Source of the DNA: Pachysolen tannophilus NRRL Y-2460
Taxonomy: Eukaryota > Ascomycota > Pichiomycetes > Alaninales > Pachysolenaceae
Length of the DNA stretch: 64,000 nucleotides
Assembly (NCBI GenBank): GCA_001661245.1
Contig: KV454014.1
Span: 28,668-92,667, forward strand
Reading direction: 5' to 3'
The notes below the pieces were generated by a model. That model ran no database searches. It was not told the DNA's origin and was given only the letters and a program-made list of their open reading frames with translations. The translations under genes were made by a program, and so were the position numbers. Shown here piece by piece: positions 7,685-18,522 of this stretch. The first letter of the stretch is position 1. Every line of letters begins with the position of its first letter.

Positions 7685-10600
7685 ATGGTTGAACCAGAAA
7701 ATAGTGGTAGTAACGATTTTGATGGAGACGTTGAAATGCTGTCCAATGATCAAGTTAACGAAGAATCTGATAAGTTGGTAGATTTACCGGCGGATAGTGT
7801 GGAAGTAAAGCCGCTGCACGGCGGATCTGATGTGGCGGTAGAAGGGGACGCAAAGAGAATGAGGGAAAGTCTTGTTGGTGTTAGCGCTGATAATGAGCTA
7901 GAAGTTGTGAAAAGCAATGGGACAGAACAATTACAGGAATTGCAAGAATTGCAAGATTCACAGGAATTACAAGAATTACAGGAATCACAAGAATCACAAT
8001 TTTTACAAAATTTACAAAATTCACAAGAAATTATTCAAGAGAATGATTTACAGTCTCAAATTATTCAATTGTTACCTGAAAATCCTAAAATCTATAAAAC
8101 CTCAGATAGAATTTTGGATGATTTAATAAACGATATTTCAATGTTTAAAATGGGGTTTAATAGTGGTATATTAGGATTGCCTACAATAATGTATGCATCG
8201 AATTTATCATATTATTTAAGTGAAAAACAATATGCATCTGATTATAAATTATTAATTTTAAATAATCAATTGGCCTATGCTCCAAGTCAATTTATGCCGG
8301 AAGATGGATATACAATAATAAGAGGTTTAATAGTGGAGAATCGCGATAATTATATTCCTAATACATTGGTATCAAACGAATTATACCATGTTAAAATTAT
8401 AATAAAAGAAGATGAAGAAATTTTTAAAAAAAATCCAACAAGTATTAAACATACAAAAAAATGTTACAAGCATGGGTTTTTCAAAATTGAGGATGATGAA
8501 TTGACCCCACAAAATAAAATCAAATTGATCACTAATTATAGAAAAGTGCTAGAAAATTCAAATTTAGAAAAAAAAGATTTACTGTTTGTTGAAAAATCAA
8601 TACCAAACGTTATTGATTCAGCAAATTTTATATGTAAAAGTTGCAAGTTAATCATAAGGTTGGAATTGTCTACAGCAGAATTTGATAAAGAAGCAATAAA
8701 TAATTTTCAATTAGATGAAATACAACTAAGATTTAGCCGTTATATCTCACTGTTGAACGGTAAAGGAGAAGAAGATATTGCAGTTAATGAAAAAATTCCA
8801 TCTATAGAACAATGTTTTACAACAGTGGGGAAAGTTGTAAAAGGACCTTTACAACGTTTGCCTAATGACGAAATTAAAAGTATTAGAGCAGATAATAAAT
8901 CTGTTAATATACATTTAGGTATCGAGTTTATGATAAATTATTTGAATTTTACAAACAATGAAGAAATGTCAGAACTATTCCCTCCAAACATGGAATTGCC
9001 ATTAGTAAAGGAAAGTTATATAAGAAAATATTTTGAATCAATATATTATTCAAAAATGAGTAACCTAACTTACAGTGGAGAAAATATTATTTTGAAACAT
9101 TTAAATGAAGCAGTACATTTTGGAGGAAATGCATCATTGGATATAGAGGATCGCAAATTGGACCATTCCAAAGGTTACATAACGCTTTCCTGTAAAAATA
9201 GGGATTATTCAGATGAAAACATTAAGGAAATTTATAAGATCTTAGTTACAATCGACCCTGCAAATGAAATGAAATATTTTGATTGCTTAAAAGAGGTTGC
9301 AAACTATAGAAGAACAACCAATATAATGACCTACATTGCACAACTATCATCAGAGGGAAAAATTGGATTTGATGAATTATGTGAATATTATAAAACTTTA
9401 CAAATTCCTTTAGATGCCAACGTGAATGATATTTCTGATGAAATTTTGATTGATCAATATAAGCTATTAGTTTCAAATACAACATCAAAATCATTGAAGG
9501 ATTCATTAAGATCAAGTTTTTCAAAATTAGGAAAAATTAGACATAGTCTGTTTATTCAAGATTATTTGAATTCTGAGCCTTTAGATGATTTGGAACAGGC
9601 TTATAATAATCTTGATATAAGTGAATCTGTTGATGATGATGTTGTTATCACTGCATATGGAATTAAGGTTGACGATTTCCCAACAGATACCAATTTGTAC
9701 GATCGTTCATTATTGTCAATTGCTATTAATAGAAAGTCGTTCATGTTATTAGATTATATTGAAAATAATTTAGGCCATTTGAATTACTTCTTACCAATTG
9801 ATTATAGTCAAGCTTTTTCGTATATTGGATGTGATGAGTTGGCAAATGAATTTCAAATTATTACTATTTTCCAAGAAAGATTACTGAAAGATCATTCTTG
9901 TGATGTGAGATTGCTAAGAGCATACTTGAGAGAAATTGGACAAACTAGAAATTCTCAATTAATTCTCAACTTTCTAAAAACTGGAATTATTGATCAAAGA
10001 TACTTGCCAGTGGAAAATACTCCAGTTGGTTTGAATAATATTGGTAATACATGCTATTTGAATTCTTTATTGCAATATTATTTTGTTATAGAACCTTTAA
10101 GATCTGAAATTTTAAAATTTAATGAGGTCTTGACGAAAGAACTGTTTGAGTCAAATGAATTATTTTCTAGAAGAAGAATTGGTGGAAGAACTGTAGGATA
10201 TAAAGAAACAGAAAGATCATATCAATTCATATACCAACTACGAGATTTGTTTGAAGAATTAATCAAAAGCAATGAGAGATGTGTTTCTCCAAAAAAGGAA
10301 TTGGCATATTTGGCATTTTCACCAAGTACGGACGAGGTTGAATTTGATGTTTCCCAATTAGATGACGAAGATTTTGATGAACAAGGACTCACAGATAAAG
10401 ATAAACAGCTAGTACTCAGATCAAACTCTACAGTCATTGCTAATTCGACTTCTTCACTAGAAAGTAGTCAGCATTCCACTAATACTTTATCTGTCGAAAA
10501 TGAAAAGTCAATGGATATAGATTCCAAGGAGTCTGACACTGAGGCCACCCTTTTCGAAAATGAGACTGTTTTGGTTTCAAGTCCGCAGAAAAGAAGATTA

Positions 10601-11899
10601 TCATCGGAATCTAGATCCGGAGGTAGTACTAATATTAAATCAATAAACAAAGGTAATGAAACCATACCTCTGGCTGATAACGAATCTTTGTTGGAAACTA
10701 CCGATGAAGTCAACAAGGTCGATGACGACTCCTCTCTCCTGATAGATCGTGACAGTGTTACTGATGAACCAAAACTATTACATGAAAAAACTGAAAGGAA
10801 AAATACTTCCGCTATTTGCAAAATCAGTACGGACCAAATGGAAAATGCTCTTGAAATGGGTAGACAACAGGATGTAACGGAATGTATTGAAAATGTATTA
10901 TTTCAGATGGAAAGTGCATTTACTCCCACGGCATTAGATGAGGACAACGAACAAATTGATTTGATCAAAAACTTGTTTTACGGTAAAACAAAACAGACTT
11001 TACAACCCATTGATCCGGAAACTGGCTCACCCCTTACTAGCGGTAATGTCAGATCAAAGGTTGAAAGATTTTTGAGTTTATTGGTTAATATTGGTGATCA
11101 TCCTAAAGATATTTATGATGCTTTAGATACTTATTTCACTGAGGATATAATCAATTTAGATGATGGTCAGGTAAAGAGAACTTTGACCATTGCAGAATTG
11201 CCTAAAATCTTACAGATTCAAATTCAAAGAGTTCAATTTGATAGAGAAAGGTATATGCCGGTTAAGTCTATTGATCCGATTCCTTTTGAAGAAAAAATTT
11301 ATATGGATAGGTATATGGAAACTGATGATGATGAAATAATTGAAAAAAGAAAGGAAGTTTTCAACTGGAAAAAAGAAATAGCAAATCTAAACTCTGTAAA
11401 AGCAAAATTATCTGAGAAAATAGATGGTACACAGTATAATGCCAAGGACTCTTTGACCGTATTGAAAAATTATTTAGAATCTGGTACCTTGGATAATTTT
11501 GAAGGGATAAGTGTGAAGCCAGAAACTATTCTGACGTTGAACGCCTTGATTGAAAGGATCTTTCTGAAAGAAACTTCGTTGAATAATGAGTTAGCTGTCT
11601 TGCAAAATAATATTGCTCAACAATTTACAAACTTCAACAAAATTGGATATTCAATTTTTGCCATATTTATTCATCGAGGAGAAGCATCATATGGCCATTA
11701 TTGGATTTACATTAAAGACCCTAAGAGGAACGTTTATAGAAAATATAACGATGAAAATGTTAGTGAAGTTTCATTAAAAGAAGTTTTCAACTTTGATGAG
11801 GGAAACACAGCAACACCTTATTTTTTGGTTTACGTGAAAGATGATTTGGAAGATGATTATGTTGAGCCTTTGAAAAGAGATCTAGAAAATATTAGCTGA
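7685..11899 (+). CDS. UBP2: Ubiquitin carboxyl-terminal hydrolase Ubp2
   Basis: A 1404-residue USP/UBP-family cysteine protease that removes ubiquitin from substrates. The Cys box GLNNIGNTCYLNSLLQYYF gives catalytic Cys790, and the His box SYGHYWIYIKD gives His1338. GRQQDVTECIENVLFQME is the conserved QQD segment. A long N-terminal region before the catalytic domain and a large acidic Ser-rich insertion (about residues 880-1040) between Cys box and QQD match Ubp2, which in S. cerevisiae works with Rsp5/Rup1 to trim Lys63 chains (family knowledge). Length is slightly above the S. cerevisiae protein. The N-terminus has a Leu-Gln-Glu/Ser-Gln-Glu repeat (bases about 7930-8035). ADE2 next to UBP2 agrees with S. 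cerevisiae gene order. The ATG at 7685 is the first in frame. Confidence 0.93.
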   Translation: MVEPENSGSNDFDGDVEMLSNDQVNEESDKLVDLPADSVEVKPLHGGSDVAVEGDAKRMRESLVGVSADNELEVVKSNGTEQLQELQELQDSQELQELQESQESQFLQNLQNSQEIIQENDLQSQIIQLLPENPKIYKTSDRILDDLINDISMFKMGFNSGILGLPTIMYASNLSYYLSEKQYASDYKLLILNNQLAYAPSQFMPEDGYTIIRGLIVENRDNYIPNTLVSNELYHVKIIIKEDEEIFKKNPTSIKHTKKCYKHGFFKIEDDELTPQNKIKLITNYRKVLENSNLEKKDLLFVEKSIPNVIDSANFICKSCKLIIRLELSTAEFDKEAINNFQLDEIQLRFSRYISLLNGKGEEDIAVNEKIPSIEQCFTTVGKVVKGPLQRLPNDEIKSIRADNKSVNIHLGIEFMINYLNFTNNEEMSELFPPNMELPLVKESYIRKYFESIYYSKMSNLTYSGENIILKHLNEAVHFGGNASLDIEDRKLDHSKGYITLSCKNRDYSDENIKEIYKILVTIDPANEMKYFDCLKEVANYRRTTNIMTYIAQLSSEGKIGFDELCEYYKTLQIPLDANVNDISDEILIDQYKLLVSNTTSKSLKDSLRSSFSKLGKIRHSLFIQDYLNSEPLDDLEQAYNNLDISESVDDDVVITAYGIKVDDFPTDTNLYDRSLLSIAINRKSFMLLDYIENNLGHLNYFLPIDYSQAFSYIGCDELANEFQIITIFQERLLKDHSCDVRLLRAYLREIGQTRNSQLILNFLKTGIIDQRYLPVENTPVGLNNIGNTCYLNSLLQYYFVIEPLRSEILKFNEVLTKELFESNELFSRRRIGGRTVGYKETERSYQFIYQLRDLFEELIKSNERCVSPKKELAYLAFSPSTDEVEFDVSQLDDEDFDEQGLTDKDKQLVLRSNSTVIANSTSSLESSQHSTNTLSVENEKSMDIDSKESDTEATLFENETVLVSSPQKRRLSSESRSGGSTNIKSINKGNETIPLADNESLLETTDEVNKVDDDSSLLIDRDSVTDEPKLLHEKTERKNTSAICKISTDQMENALEMGRQQDVTECIENVLFQMESAFTPTALDEDNEQIDLIKNLFYGKTKQTLQPIDPETGSPLTSGNVRSKVERFLSLLVNIGDHPKDIYDALDTYFTEDIINLDDGQVKRTLTIAELPKILQIQIQRVQFDRERYMPVKSIDPIPFEEKIYMDRYMETDDDEIIEKRKEVFNWKKEIANLNSVKAKLSEKIDGTQYNAKDSLTVLKNYLESGTLDNFEGISVKPETILTLNALIERIFLKETSLNNELAVLQNNIAQQFTNFNKIGYSIFAIFIHRGEASYGHYWIYIKDPKRNVYRKYNDENVSEVSLKEVFNFDEGNTATPYFLVYVKDDLEDDYVEPLKRDLENIS

Positions 11900-12213
11900 G
11901 GATAATCAGGTTAGTTAGGTTATGAGGCTTTTTTTTTCTTTTTTGCTTTTTCTTTTTTATCGACCATTTTTGTATGTATCTTTCTCTGATGTAAACTTCA
12001 TTCAACGTTTTTATAGTTATACATTGTATTAGTAACTTATATTATGATCCCAGCTGCTGAATACAATTTCAAAAGGATCTTCTCAAGCAAATAAGTGTAT
12101 ATTTTCCGTTTATACAAAACATGTTGTCATAATTCATTAAATTAAATTTATTATAATAAATCTGAATGTTTTAAAGACTCAAAGTAACAGAATATTGTGT
12201 ATATAAAATATTT
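11900..12213. other. Convergent intergenic region UBP2/HRQ1
   Basis: 314 bp between two stop codons. It holds T-rich runs (about 11929-11958) and TATATA-like elements, consistent with two overlapping 3'-end formation regions. I see no gene. Confidence 0.6.
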
Positions 12214-15200
12214 CTATATATTGGCATATTCATCATCACTGTCGCCAAACTCATCTTGAAAACCATCATTTTTCTTAAATCCAGAATGAGCTGTATCTTC
12301 TTCAACCGCTTCTGAATCCTCAATCTTAATTTCAGACTCTCCGAATTCCTTTTTGGCTTCCATGACTTCTGTCTCTTCTACCTCCAGTGTTTTAGATTTC
12401 TTTTTGAAAGGTGACAGTACCTTCTTCACTTCTATAATTTCTAAATCTTTGGAAAACTTCACATTACTACTAACTGGGACGATAGTTTCAATTTTCACAT
12501 CAGGCATTGTAGGCTCTGGACCCGATAAAATACCATCCAAGTTTATTTTTACACCAAGAATTAAACTTATAATAATAATAGCAGCAGGTTTTGATAAAAC
12601 CAATGAATTTTCTTTACAAAAAGGTGCGGCACAGCATTCTGGACACCCCCAATCGCACTCACATTCTTTTAATTTTTCCAATGATTCTTGAAGAATGTCA
12701 TCTATATGCTCAAATGCTTTGGTTGATAAACCAGATCCAAACTGACCAGCCTTTGCATCGTAAAAGATCAAACGAGCTGGCCTTTTACGTGCAGTTTGCC
12801 TTTCTGCAAATTCTTTTTCTGGTGCCTTGCACTCGGTTTGAATTTCATCAGCTCCACTTACAATAAATAATGGAAGCAAAGTCATTATCACATGTTCTGC
12901 AGCATGAATACCAGCCAGGGAATTCAATTGTTTCGATTCGATCATTTCCAAAGCTTGCTTAGGAATGTCTATCCATAAACCTTTCGATTTAATGATAATT
13001 GGTGGATTATGAACTTCAACGGCATCTAAGATTCTTTTTTGTTTATCAATTTTGAAAAACCCAAACACAACAATAGTAGTCTCAATTTTTCCAAAGTAAA
13101 TTGGGACATCTGAATCACTAGTTGCCAAATTTCTAATTAATTCAATCTCTACTGGATCAACATTAGTGAAATCTCTTTGAGAAGTCGTCCAGTCAACATT
13201 ACACCTTTCTACTTTAGCATATTTTGCATCCGGATTGAACTCTTTAACTAAATAAGGATATCCCTGGTGAATAAAAATTCCCCCATCATATAAAGTAAAA
13301 CTGGTCCTTGACGCTTCAATTTCTTCAATAACTGTATTTCTTCCATTAGTAATATCAACAACTGCATACATATCTTCTTCTATGGCTCTAATTGAAACAT
13401 CTTTTGGTGGCCATGGCAAAAATCTATTATGACAATGATAAGAGTTATCTTTTTTATCAAAAATTAACCTTTCATCTACTATCTTTCTCAAATTTTCCAA
13501 ATTACCAAAAAATTCAACTTCTTTATTCAAATTAGTTATTGGAATTTCAAATGCTGCACATTGGATATGACCTTCCAAAACTAACATATTATTGAAGTCT
13601 AAAAGCAAGTCCTGATAATCGTCTTTAATCAATTCTTCTGGATGCTTCATGTAATGTTGATTCACTGGATCATCACTTCCAACGAGCAATGTCAAAGAAT
13701 CTTTATTCCTTCTACCAGCTCTACCACTTTGTTGTTTGAAATTAGCCATTGAAAGTGGAAACCCACATATTAAAACAGCATCTAAAGAACCAATATCAAT
13801 TCCCAACTCCAATGCATTAGTAGAGATAATTGCTTTTAGGTTACCATTAAACATTTCCAGTTCAATTTTACGACGGTCACTAGGTGAATAGCCACCCCTA
13901 TAACTCATCACTTGTCCTATCGAATCATTTTTTTCCATCTTCTCAAGCCTTGATCTCACTTCCTTCATTAATAATTCACATACTTTTCTTACAACACAAA
14001 ATGCAATTGTTCTAACGTTGTTTAACATTAGTTCCACTATAAGTTTTGCACTTTCTGCAATAAAAGACTCTCTACCATTTCTTGGATCAATAGGATTTAG
14101 ATAAGGAGGATTCCATACTACCAAATGCTTTTCACCTGATGGAGAACCATCCTCCCCAACATGTATTATATCGCGAACACCAAATATGTTATACATATGT
14201 TGTAATGGTGACTTCAAAGTTGCTGAACAAGATATAAATTGTAAATTCTCATTTCCTAAAGATGCACAAATTCTTCTCAATCTTCTCATTATTAAGGCCA
14301 CATGAGAACCAAATAATCCTTTATACATATGTAACTCATCTACAACCACATATCTTAGTCTCCTGAGAAATTCACTCCAACTTCTATGACTTGGTAATAT
14401 ACTAGTGTGTAACATATCAGGGTTAGTGAAAATAACATTTGCATTTCTTTTTATATAATTTCTCTTTGAATTTTCCGTATCCCCATCAAATGTCTCTATG
14501 ATTATATTATCTAAGTTTGGAATGTGATGCAATAATTCAGAGAGTGATCTTTTCTGATCTTGAGCTAAAGCTTTTGTAGGGAAAATAAACACTGATCTAA
14601 TATCTAGACCTTCCTCTAAAGATTTTACAACAGGAACCTGATAAATTAAGGATTTCCCAGAGGAAGTTGAAGTAGATATTATCACATTCTTACCATCATG
14701 AATAGCATTTAATGCCTGGGCTTGATGAGAATAGAAATGTTCAATTTTTTTCATGTTATATAAAGCATTCCATAAATAATCAGATAATTCAAAATTCAAA
14801 TCACCAAACTTTGGAGGTCTTGGTTCAATTAAAAACTCTCCATTTTCAACTATTTGATTTTTATAAAAATTTGCATTTTTCAATTTTTCAATAAATTTTG
14901 GAATACTAGGTCTATCATTTGTTCTTGTCAATCCTTTAACATCATTATTCAGTGCTAGACTATTTTTCAACATTGCTTCCACAGGATCAACATAATTTTT
15001 CGGTTTAGGAATAAGTTTTTCTGACAAAGTATTCAACTCAGCCATTGGATCAACAATCCCTTTATTTTGGCAATCAGTTAAGAATAAAGATATAACTTTA
15101 TTAAATTTTGAATTTCTTCGAAGAATTAATTTCTTCATTGATTCAGGAGTATATACAGGTAATTTGACCTCAGTCTTAAAATAAGTCTTTGTCTTTGATT

Positions 15201-15624
15201 TTTTCAAGTTACCATCTATGAATTCAAATACTAAAAGCTGTTTAGAATGTTTCTCCTCATCTTCATCATTTTTCAAATCATAGATATCAACATCTTTTTG
15301 AGTATAACCTTTAGAAAATTGAAAATGTTTATCTTCCAATAAAAACTGATTCTCATCCACATACTCAAACAAAATATCCTCGGGCAATAAATACAAGAGT
15401 TTAGCAACATCATGATATGTCAAAGGTCTCTTTATAACATTTTCAGCTGATGACTTGACAATATCAAATGTTGTGATAACATGTTTCCTCGAACTTAAAA
15501 ATGTAAAATAAGAATTTAATCTAAAATGAATCTTTTCCAACTCTTGAAACAGCTCAGGCCATTCTGATTTATCAACCAACTTGTCCCCTTCAACCTTAAT
15601 ACGCTTATTGGGGTTTGAACTCAT
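12214..15624 (-). CDS. HRQ1: RecQ4-family DNA helicase Hrq1
   Basis: A 1136-residue superfamily 2 helicase. Walker A STSTSSGKS (Lys about 324), VVVDELHMYKG (DExH-type box, about 429), FISCSATLKSP and GFPLSMANFKQQSGRAGRRN (motif VI with the arginine fingers) are in order. The C-terminal half carries the DUF1998-type region with clustered cysteines (CECDWGCPECCAAPFC, near bases 12610-12660), a likely metal site typical of Hrq1. Known members are 3'-5' helicases for DNA crosslink repair and telomere maintenance. The acidic tail after about residue 1010 is poorly conserved. Length is close to the S. cerevisiae protein. The gene is complete from ATG at 15624; the 208 bp to the APL1 stop must hold its promoter. 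Confidence 0.93.
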   Translation of the reverse strand: MSSNPNKRIKVEGDKLVDKSEWPELFQELEKIHFRLNSYFTFLSSRKHVITTFDIVKSSAENVIKRPLTYHDVAKLLYLLPEDILFEYVDENQFLLEDKHFQFSKGYTQKDVDIYDLKNDEDEEKHSKQLLVFEFIDGNLKKSKTKTYFKTEVKLPVYTPESMKKLILRRNSKFNKVISLFLTDCQNKGIVDPMAELNTLSEKLIPKPKNYVDPVEAMLKNSLALNNDVKGLTRTNDRPSIPKFIEKLKNANFYKNQIVENGEFLIEPRPPKFGDLNFELSDYLWNALYNMKKIEHFYSHQAQALNAIHDGKNVIISTSTSSGKSLIYQVPVVKSLEEGLDIRSVFIFPTKALAQDQKRSLSELLHHIPNLDNIIIETFDGDTENSKRNYIKRNANVIFTNPDMLHTSILPSHRSWSEFLRRLRYVVVDELHMYKGLFGSHVALIMRRLRRICASLGNENLQFISCSATLKSPLQHMYNIFGVRDIIHVGEDGSPSGEKHLVVWNPPYLNPIDPRNGRESFIAESAKLIVELMLNNVRTIAFCVVRKVCELLMKEVRSRLEKMEKNDSIGQVMSYRGGYSPSDRRKIELEMFNGNLKAIISTNALELGIDIGSLDAVLICGFPLSMANFKQQSGRAGRRNKDSLTLLVGSDDPVNQHYMKHPEELIKDDYQDLLLDFNNMLVLEGHIQCAAFEIPITNLNKEVEFFGNLENLRKIVDERLIFDKKDNSYHCHNRFLPWPPKDVSIRAIEEDMYAVVDITNGRNTVIEEIEASRTSFTLYDGGIFIHQGYPYLVKEFNPDAKYAKVERCNVDWTTSQRDFTNVDPVEIELIRNLATSDSDVPIYFGKIETTIVVFGFFKIDKQKRILDAVEVHNPPIIIKSKGLWIDIPKQALEMIESKQLNSLAGIHAAEHVIMTLLPLFIVSGADEIQTECKAPEKEFAERQTARKRPARLIFYDAKAGQFGSGLSTKAFEHIDDILQESLEKLKECECDWGCPECCAAPFCKENSLVLSKPAAIIIISLILGVKINLDGILSGPEPTMPDVKIETIVPVSSNVKFSKDLEIIEVKKVLSPFKKKSKTLEVEETEVMEAKKEFGESEIKIEDSEAVEEDTAHSGFKKNDGFQDEFGDSDDEYANI

Positions 15625-15832
15625 AACAAAGCCACCACAATCCTATCAACCTATATCATCAACTCCAAATATAATGAATCAACTTTACAACTACAAGTCA
15701 AAAATGACATTTATATATCATATATATTTATATATCAACTACTATATTGATAAAGAGTTCACTACTTGAGAATATATAACTTGTCGTTGCTATTCTATAC
15801 AATCAACTACAAGAATCAACAAAAGAAGAGCT

Positions 15833-18043
15833 TTAGGAATGTTTTTTGAACTTTCTGAAGCTCATGGAAAGTTTTCTGCCCAAAGCGTGGCCACTTCCAG
15901 TAGAATGTGATGTATTTGTGTGTCCTAATTTCTTATCAAAGTCGGATTTTAGGTCGTCAACAATATCACTATTAACAGTTCTTGTACTTTCAGGGTCTCT
16001 TGAGAGATCACTATTTCTTCCGCTTGTAGAATCATGATATTTGTCGCTGAATGAGGAATGGGTTTCGCTTCTTTCGCTTAATGGGGTGCTGCTGCTACTG
16101 TTTTTGCGAAGTTTTGTGTGTGAACCATTTTTATTGAAATACGTGCTGATACTTCCATTCTTTGGTCTTTGTTGTTGTTGAGTTTTCTTTTTTGGCAGAT
16201 TTGAATTCAAGATATTGTTCTCTCTCCTTTGTAATGCAGGGCTTTCAGGTAAAGCCTTTGTTCTTGAAAGGCGGAAAAGTTGTTGAACTGGTTTTAAATA
16301 AATTGATGCTAAAGTACCAATATTTAATTCCAATTCTTCCAAGATCGATTGATCAATCTTATCACTATCGGTTGATATGGCTGGTATATCGCAGCGTATT
16401 ATTGATTTTGCAGTTTCTAAATCGCGTGATAATAGTCTCCAGTAATAGAAACCTCTTTCTCTTAAATCTGGATTATCTGTTTCTTCAGTACACATTTTCA
16501 ATGTTCTTCCAAGTAAATCTGAACTTTTCAAAGGTAACATTACATATAATTTAACAACTGCAGTCAAGAAACATAATTGAACATCAACTGGATCATCTTT
16601 TAAATTTATTGAAAAATCATCTAATAATAAATGCGAATTTTCAATAGAATCACAATATTGACCAATAATCCATATAGCTGCCAGTTTTGAGTCTGGTTCA
16701 TCTATTAATTCAATTCTGCTGATCAATAAAAGTATTGAATCATTAAATTTCCCTGGATATTTTCTCAAGATGTTTTTCAATACAATAGCTGATTCTTGAA
16801 CAATATACGATATTCCATCTTGAATTAAATTATTCAATACTTCCACACAATCCCCTGCAGTGGATTCAATTTTAACTGCTAAGTTTCCAATAGCTCTAAT
16901 TGCCTTCCTTGCCATTTGAAGATCAACTTCAGTGGCATATTCTTCAAATTCAGTTAATACAATATCAAGATTATTTTCATCTGCTAATAAATAAATAATT
17001 TCAAGTTTAGTATCCTTGACATAAATTGGGTCATCATATTTGCAAAAAAAAACTGTAACATCTAATTCAACAAGACTTGCTTTACTTAATAATAATAATA
17101 TGACATTTCTTAAAACTAAAAATTGAATTTCTGGTGGTTTTGATAACATTGAAACAAGTGAATTACCTAATCTTTTGGAAAGAGATGGTATTACATCTTC
17201 AGGATTACGTACATAGTTTGAATAAAAAACTAAAACTTTTAATGCATTTAATACAACACTTGAATTTTCATGTTGTAAAATTGGTAATATCTTATCTATT
17301 ATCAATAAAGCATCATCACTTGTTTGTGGTACATATGATGGTAATGAATTCAAAACATATATTACAGACCATTCGTTACACCTATGCAAATTGTCAATCA
17401 AAGTTAATGCATGATTCTTACTAATCGTTAATTGTAAACTTGGATGTCTTTCAGTAATATCACTCAATGATGCTAAAGCTGCTGAAACAACCGTCCAATT
17501 TTCATCATTTAATAAATTATTCAAACTTTCTATAAGATTTTCACCACATGCTAATTCAAAATTAAATTCATAAATTTTTGATACAGCAAAACAAGAAGTC
17601 TTTCTCACATATGGATCTTGATCTTTTAATAACTGTCTTAATAAAGGAATAAACTTATTCAATTCTAAATTTATAGATGATATTGTCCGAAGTGCCAATG
17701 CCTTAATAAGTGAAGAATTCGAAGATAAATCAACTCTTAATATCAGTAATGCTTTTGATCCAAATTCAGAACTATTTGAAGAATAAGTAACAAAGTAATA
17801 ACATAACATTTTTTTTAATTCCAAATCATTTTCAGAACCTTCCAACATCTTAATAATCTCCGGAAATAAATTGACCATCTCATTATTATTCATAGTAACA
17901 TTCGCCAAAATTTTCCGAAGAATTTGTTTCTTCCGATGAATAGATGTCTTTGAAGACGATTTCTTATCATCGATTTGATTCAATTCTCGCAAAAGCTCAC
18001 TTGCTCTGATCTTGGTGAAAAATTTATCATTTCCATCAGACAT
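15833..18043 (-). CDS. APL1: AP-2 clathrin adaptor beta-type subunit Apl1
   Basis: A 736-residue beta-adaptin. Residues 10-560 are the HEAT/ARM-like adaptin trunk, with KPPEIQFLVLRNVILLLLSK, KYDDPIYVKDTKLEIIYLLA, AIRAIGNLAVKIE and NPDLRERGFYYWRLLSRD. The rest is a Ser/Thr/Gln-rich hinge with no ear domain, ending in GRKLSMSFRKFKKHS, very like the end of S. cerevisiae Apl1. The trunk segment LEELELNIGTLASIYLKPV also fits Apl1 better than the AP-1 subunit Apl2. MHO1 and SUI2 follow, as in the S. cerevisiae APL1-POL31-SUI2-MHO1 block (POL31 is absent here and the order differs). The inferred role is cargo adaptor function in endocytosis. The alternative is Apl2, less likely. Confidence 0.88.
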   Translation of the reverse strand: MSDGNDKFFTKIRASELLRELNQIDDKKSSSKTSIHRKKQILRKILANVTMNNNEMVNLFPEIIKMLEGSENDLELKKMLCYYFVTYSSNSSEFGSKALLILRVDLSSNSSLIKALALRTISSINLELNKFIPLLRQLLKDQDPYVRKTSCFAVSKIYEFNFELACGENLIESLNNLLNDENWTVVSAALASLSDITERHPSLQLTISKNHALTLIDNLHRCNEWSVIYVLNSLPSYVPQTSDDALLIIDKILPILQHENSSVVLNALKVLVFYSNYVRNPEDVIPSLSKRLGNSLVSMLSKPPEIQFLVLRNVILLLLSKASLVELDVTVFFCKYDDPIYVKDTKLEIIYLLADENNLDIVLTEFEEYATEVDLQMARKAIRAIGNLAVKIESTAGDCVEVLNNLIQDGISYIVQESAIVLKNILRKYPGKFNDSILLLISRIELIDEPDSKLAAIWIIGQYCDSIENSHLLLDDFSINLKDDPVDVQLCFLTAVVKLYVMLPLKSSDLLGRTLKMCTEETDNPDLRERGFYYWRLLSRDLETAKSIIRCDIPAISTDSDKIDQSILEELELNIGTLASIYLKPVQQLFRLSRTKALPESPALQRRENNILNSNLPKKKTQQQQRPKNGSISTYFNKNGSHTKLRKNSSSSTPLSERSETHSSFSDKYHDSTSGRNSDLSRDPESTRTVNSDIVDDLKSDFDKKLGHTNTSHSTGSGHALGRKLSMSFRKFKKHS

Positions 18044-18522
18044 CTTTCAACACCATACAACACCAAGATTTTACCTTTACCACACACAATCTCGCACTTG
18101 AATCACAACAATTAATATTTCAATAACATAAACTAGTTGTTGTTGTTGTTGTAAAGGAAGGCTCTTCTCGGATATTACCCATTTATAGCATTGGTTGGTT
18201 TGAGCTGCGGCGCACGACCTCCAAATTTATCATCAACATTATCAGAAGGAAGAAATGGAGTTACAAATTGACGAATTTGAGTACTAAAAAATGTATTTCA
18301 AGAGTAAAAAAAAAGTGTGATGGGTATATATAGAAAGAAATTAAAGAAATTAAGAAAAAAAAAGAATAATTACCCAAAGAATTAGTATATAAAAAAGAAC
18401 AAAAGAAAAAAAAAAAAAAAAGAAGAAAAAAAAAATAATTGATGTGCCGTTCCCTCCCCGTATGCCTTTACCATTGCCGTTACCGTTACCGTTACCGTTT
18501 GAGTTTTGAAAAGCATTCAAGA
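18044..18522. other. Intergenic APL1 upstream / MHO1 downstream
   Basis: 479 bp holding the APL1 promoter and MHO1 3' end. It contains a CAA/GTT triplet run near 18133-18150, several poly-A tracts around 18307-18435, and a CCGTTA hexanucleotide repeat (18477-18499) just beyond the MHO1 stop. No gene seen. Confidence 0.6.
18477..18499. repeat. CCGTTA hexanucleotide repeat
   Basis: Nearly four uninterrupted CCGTTA units, flanked by one-base variants on the left. It lies about 24 bp past the MHO1 stop codon and so is probably in its 3' untranslated region. Confidence 0.8.
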
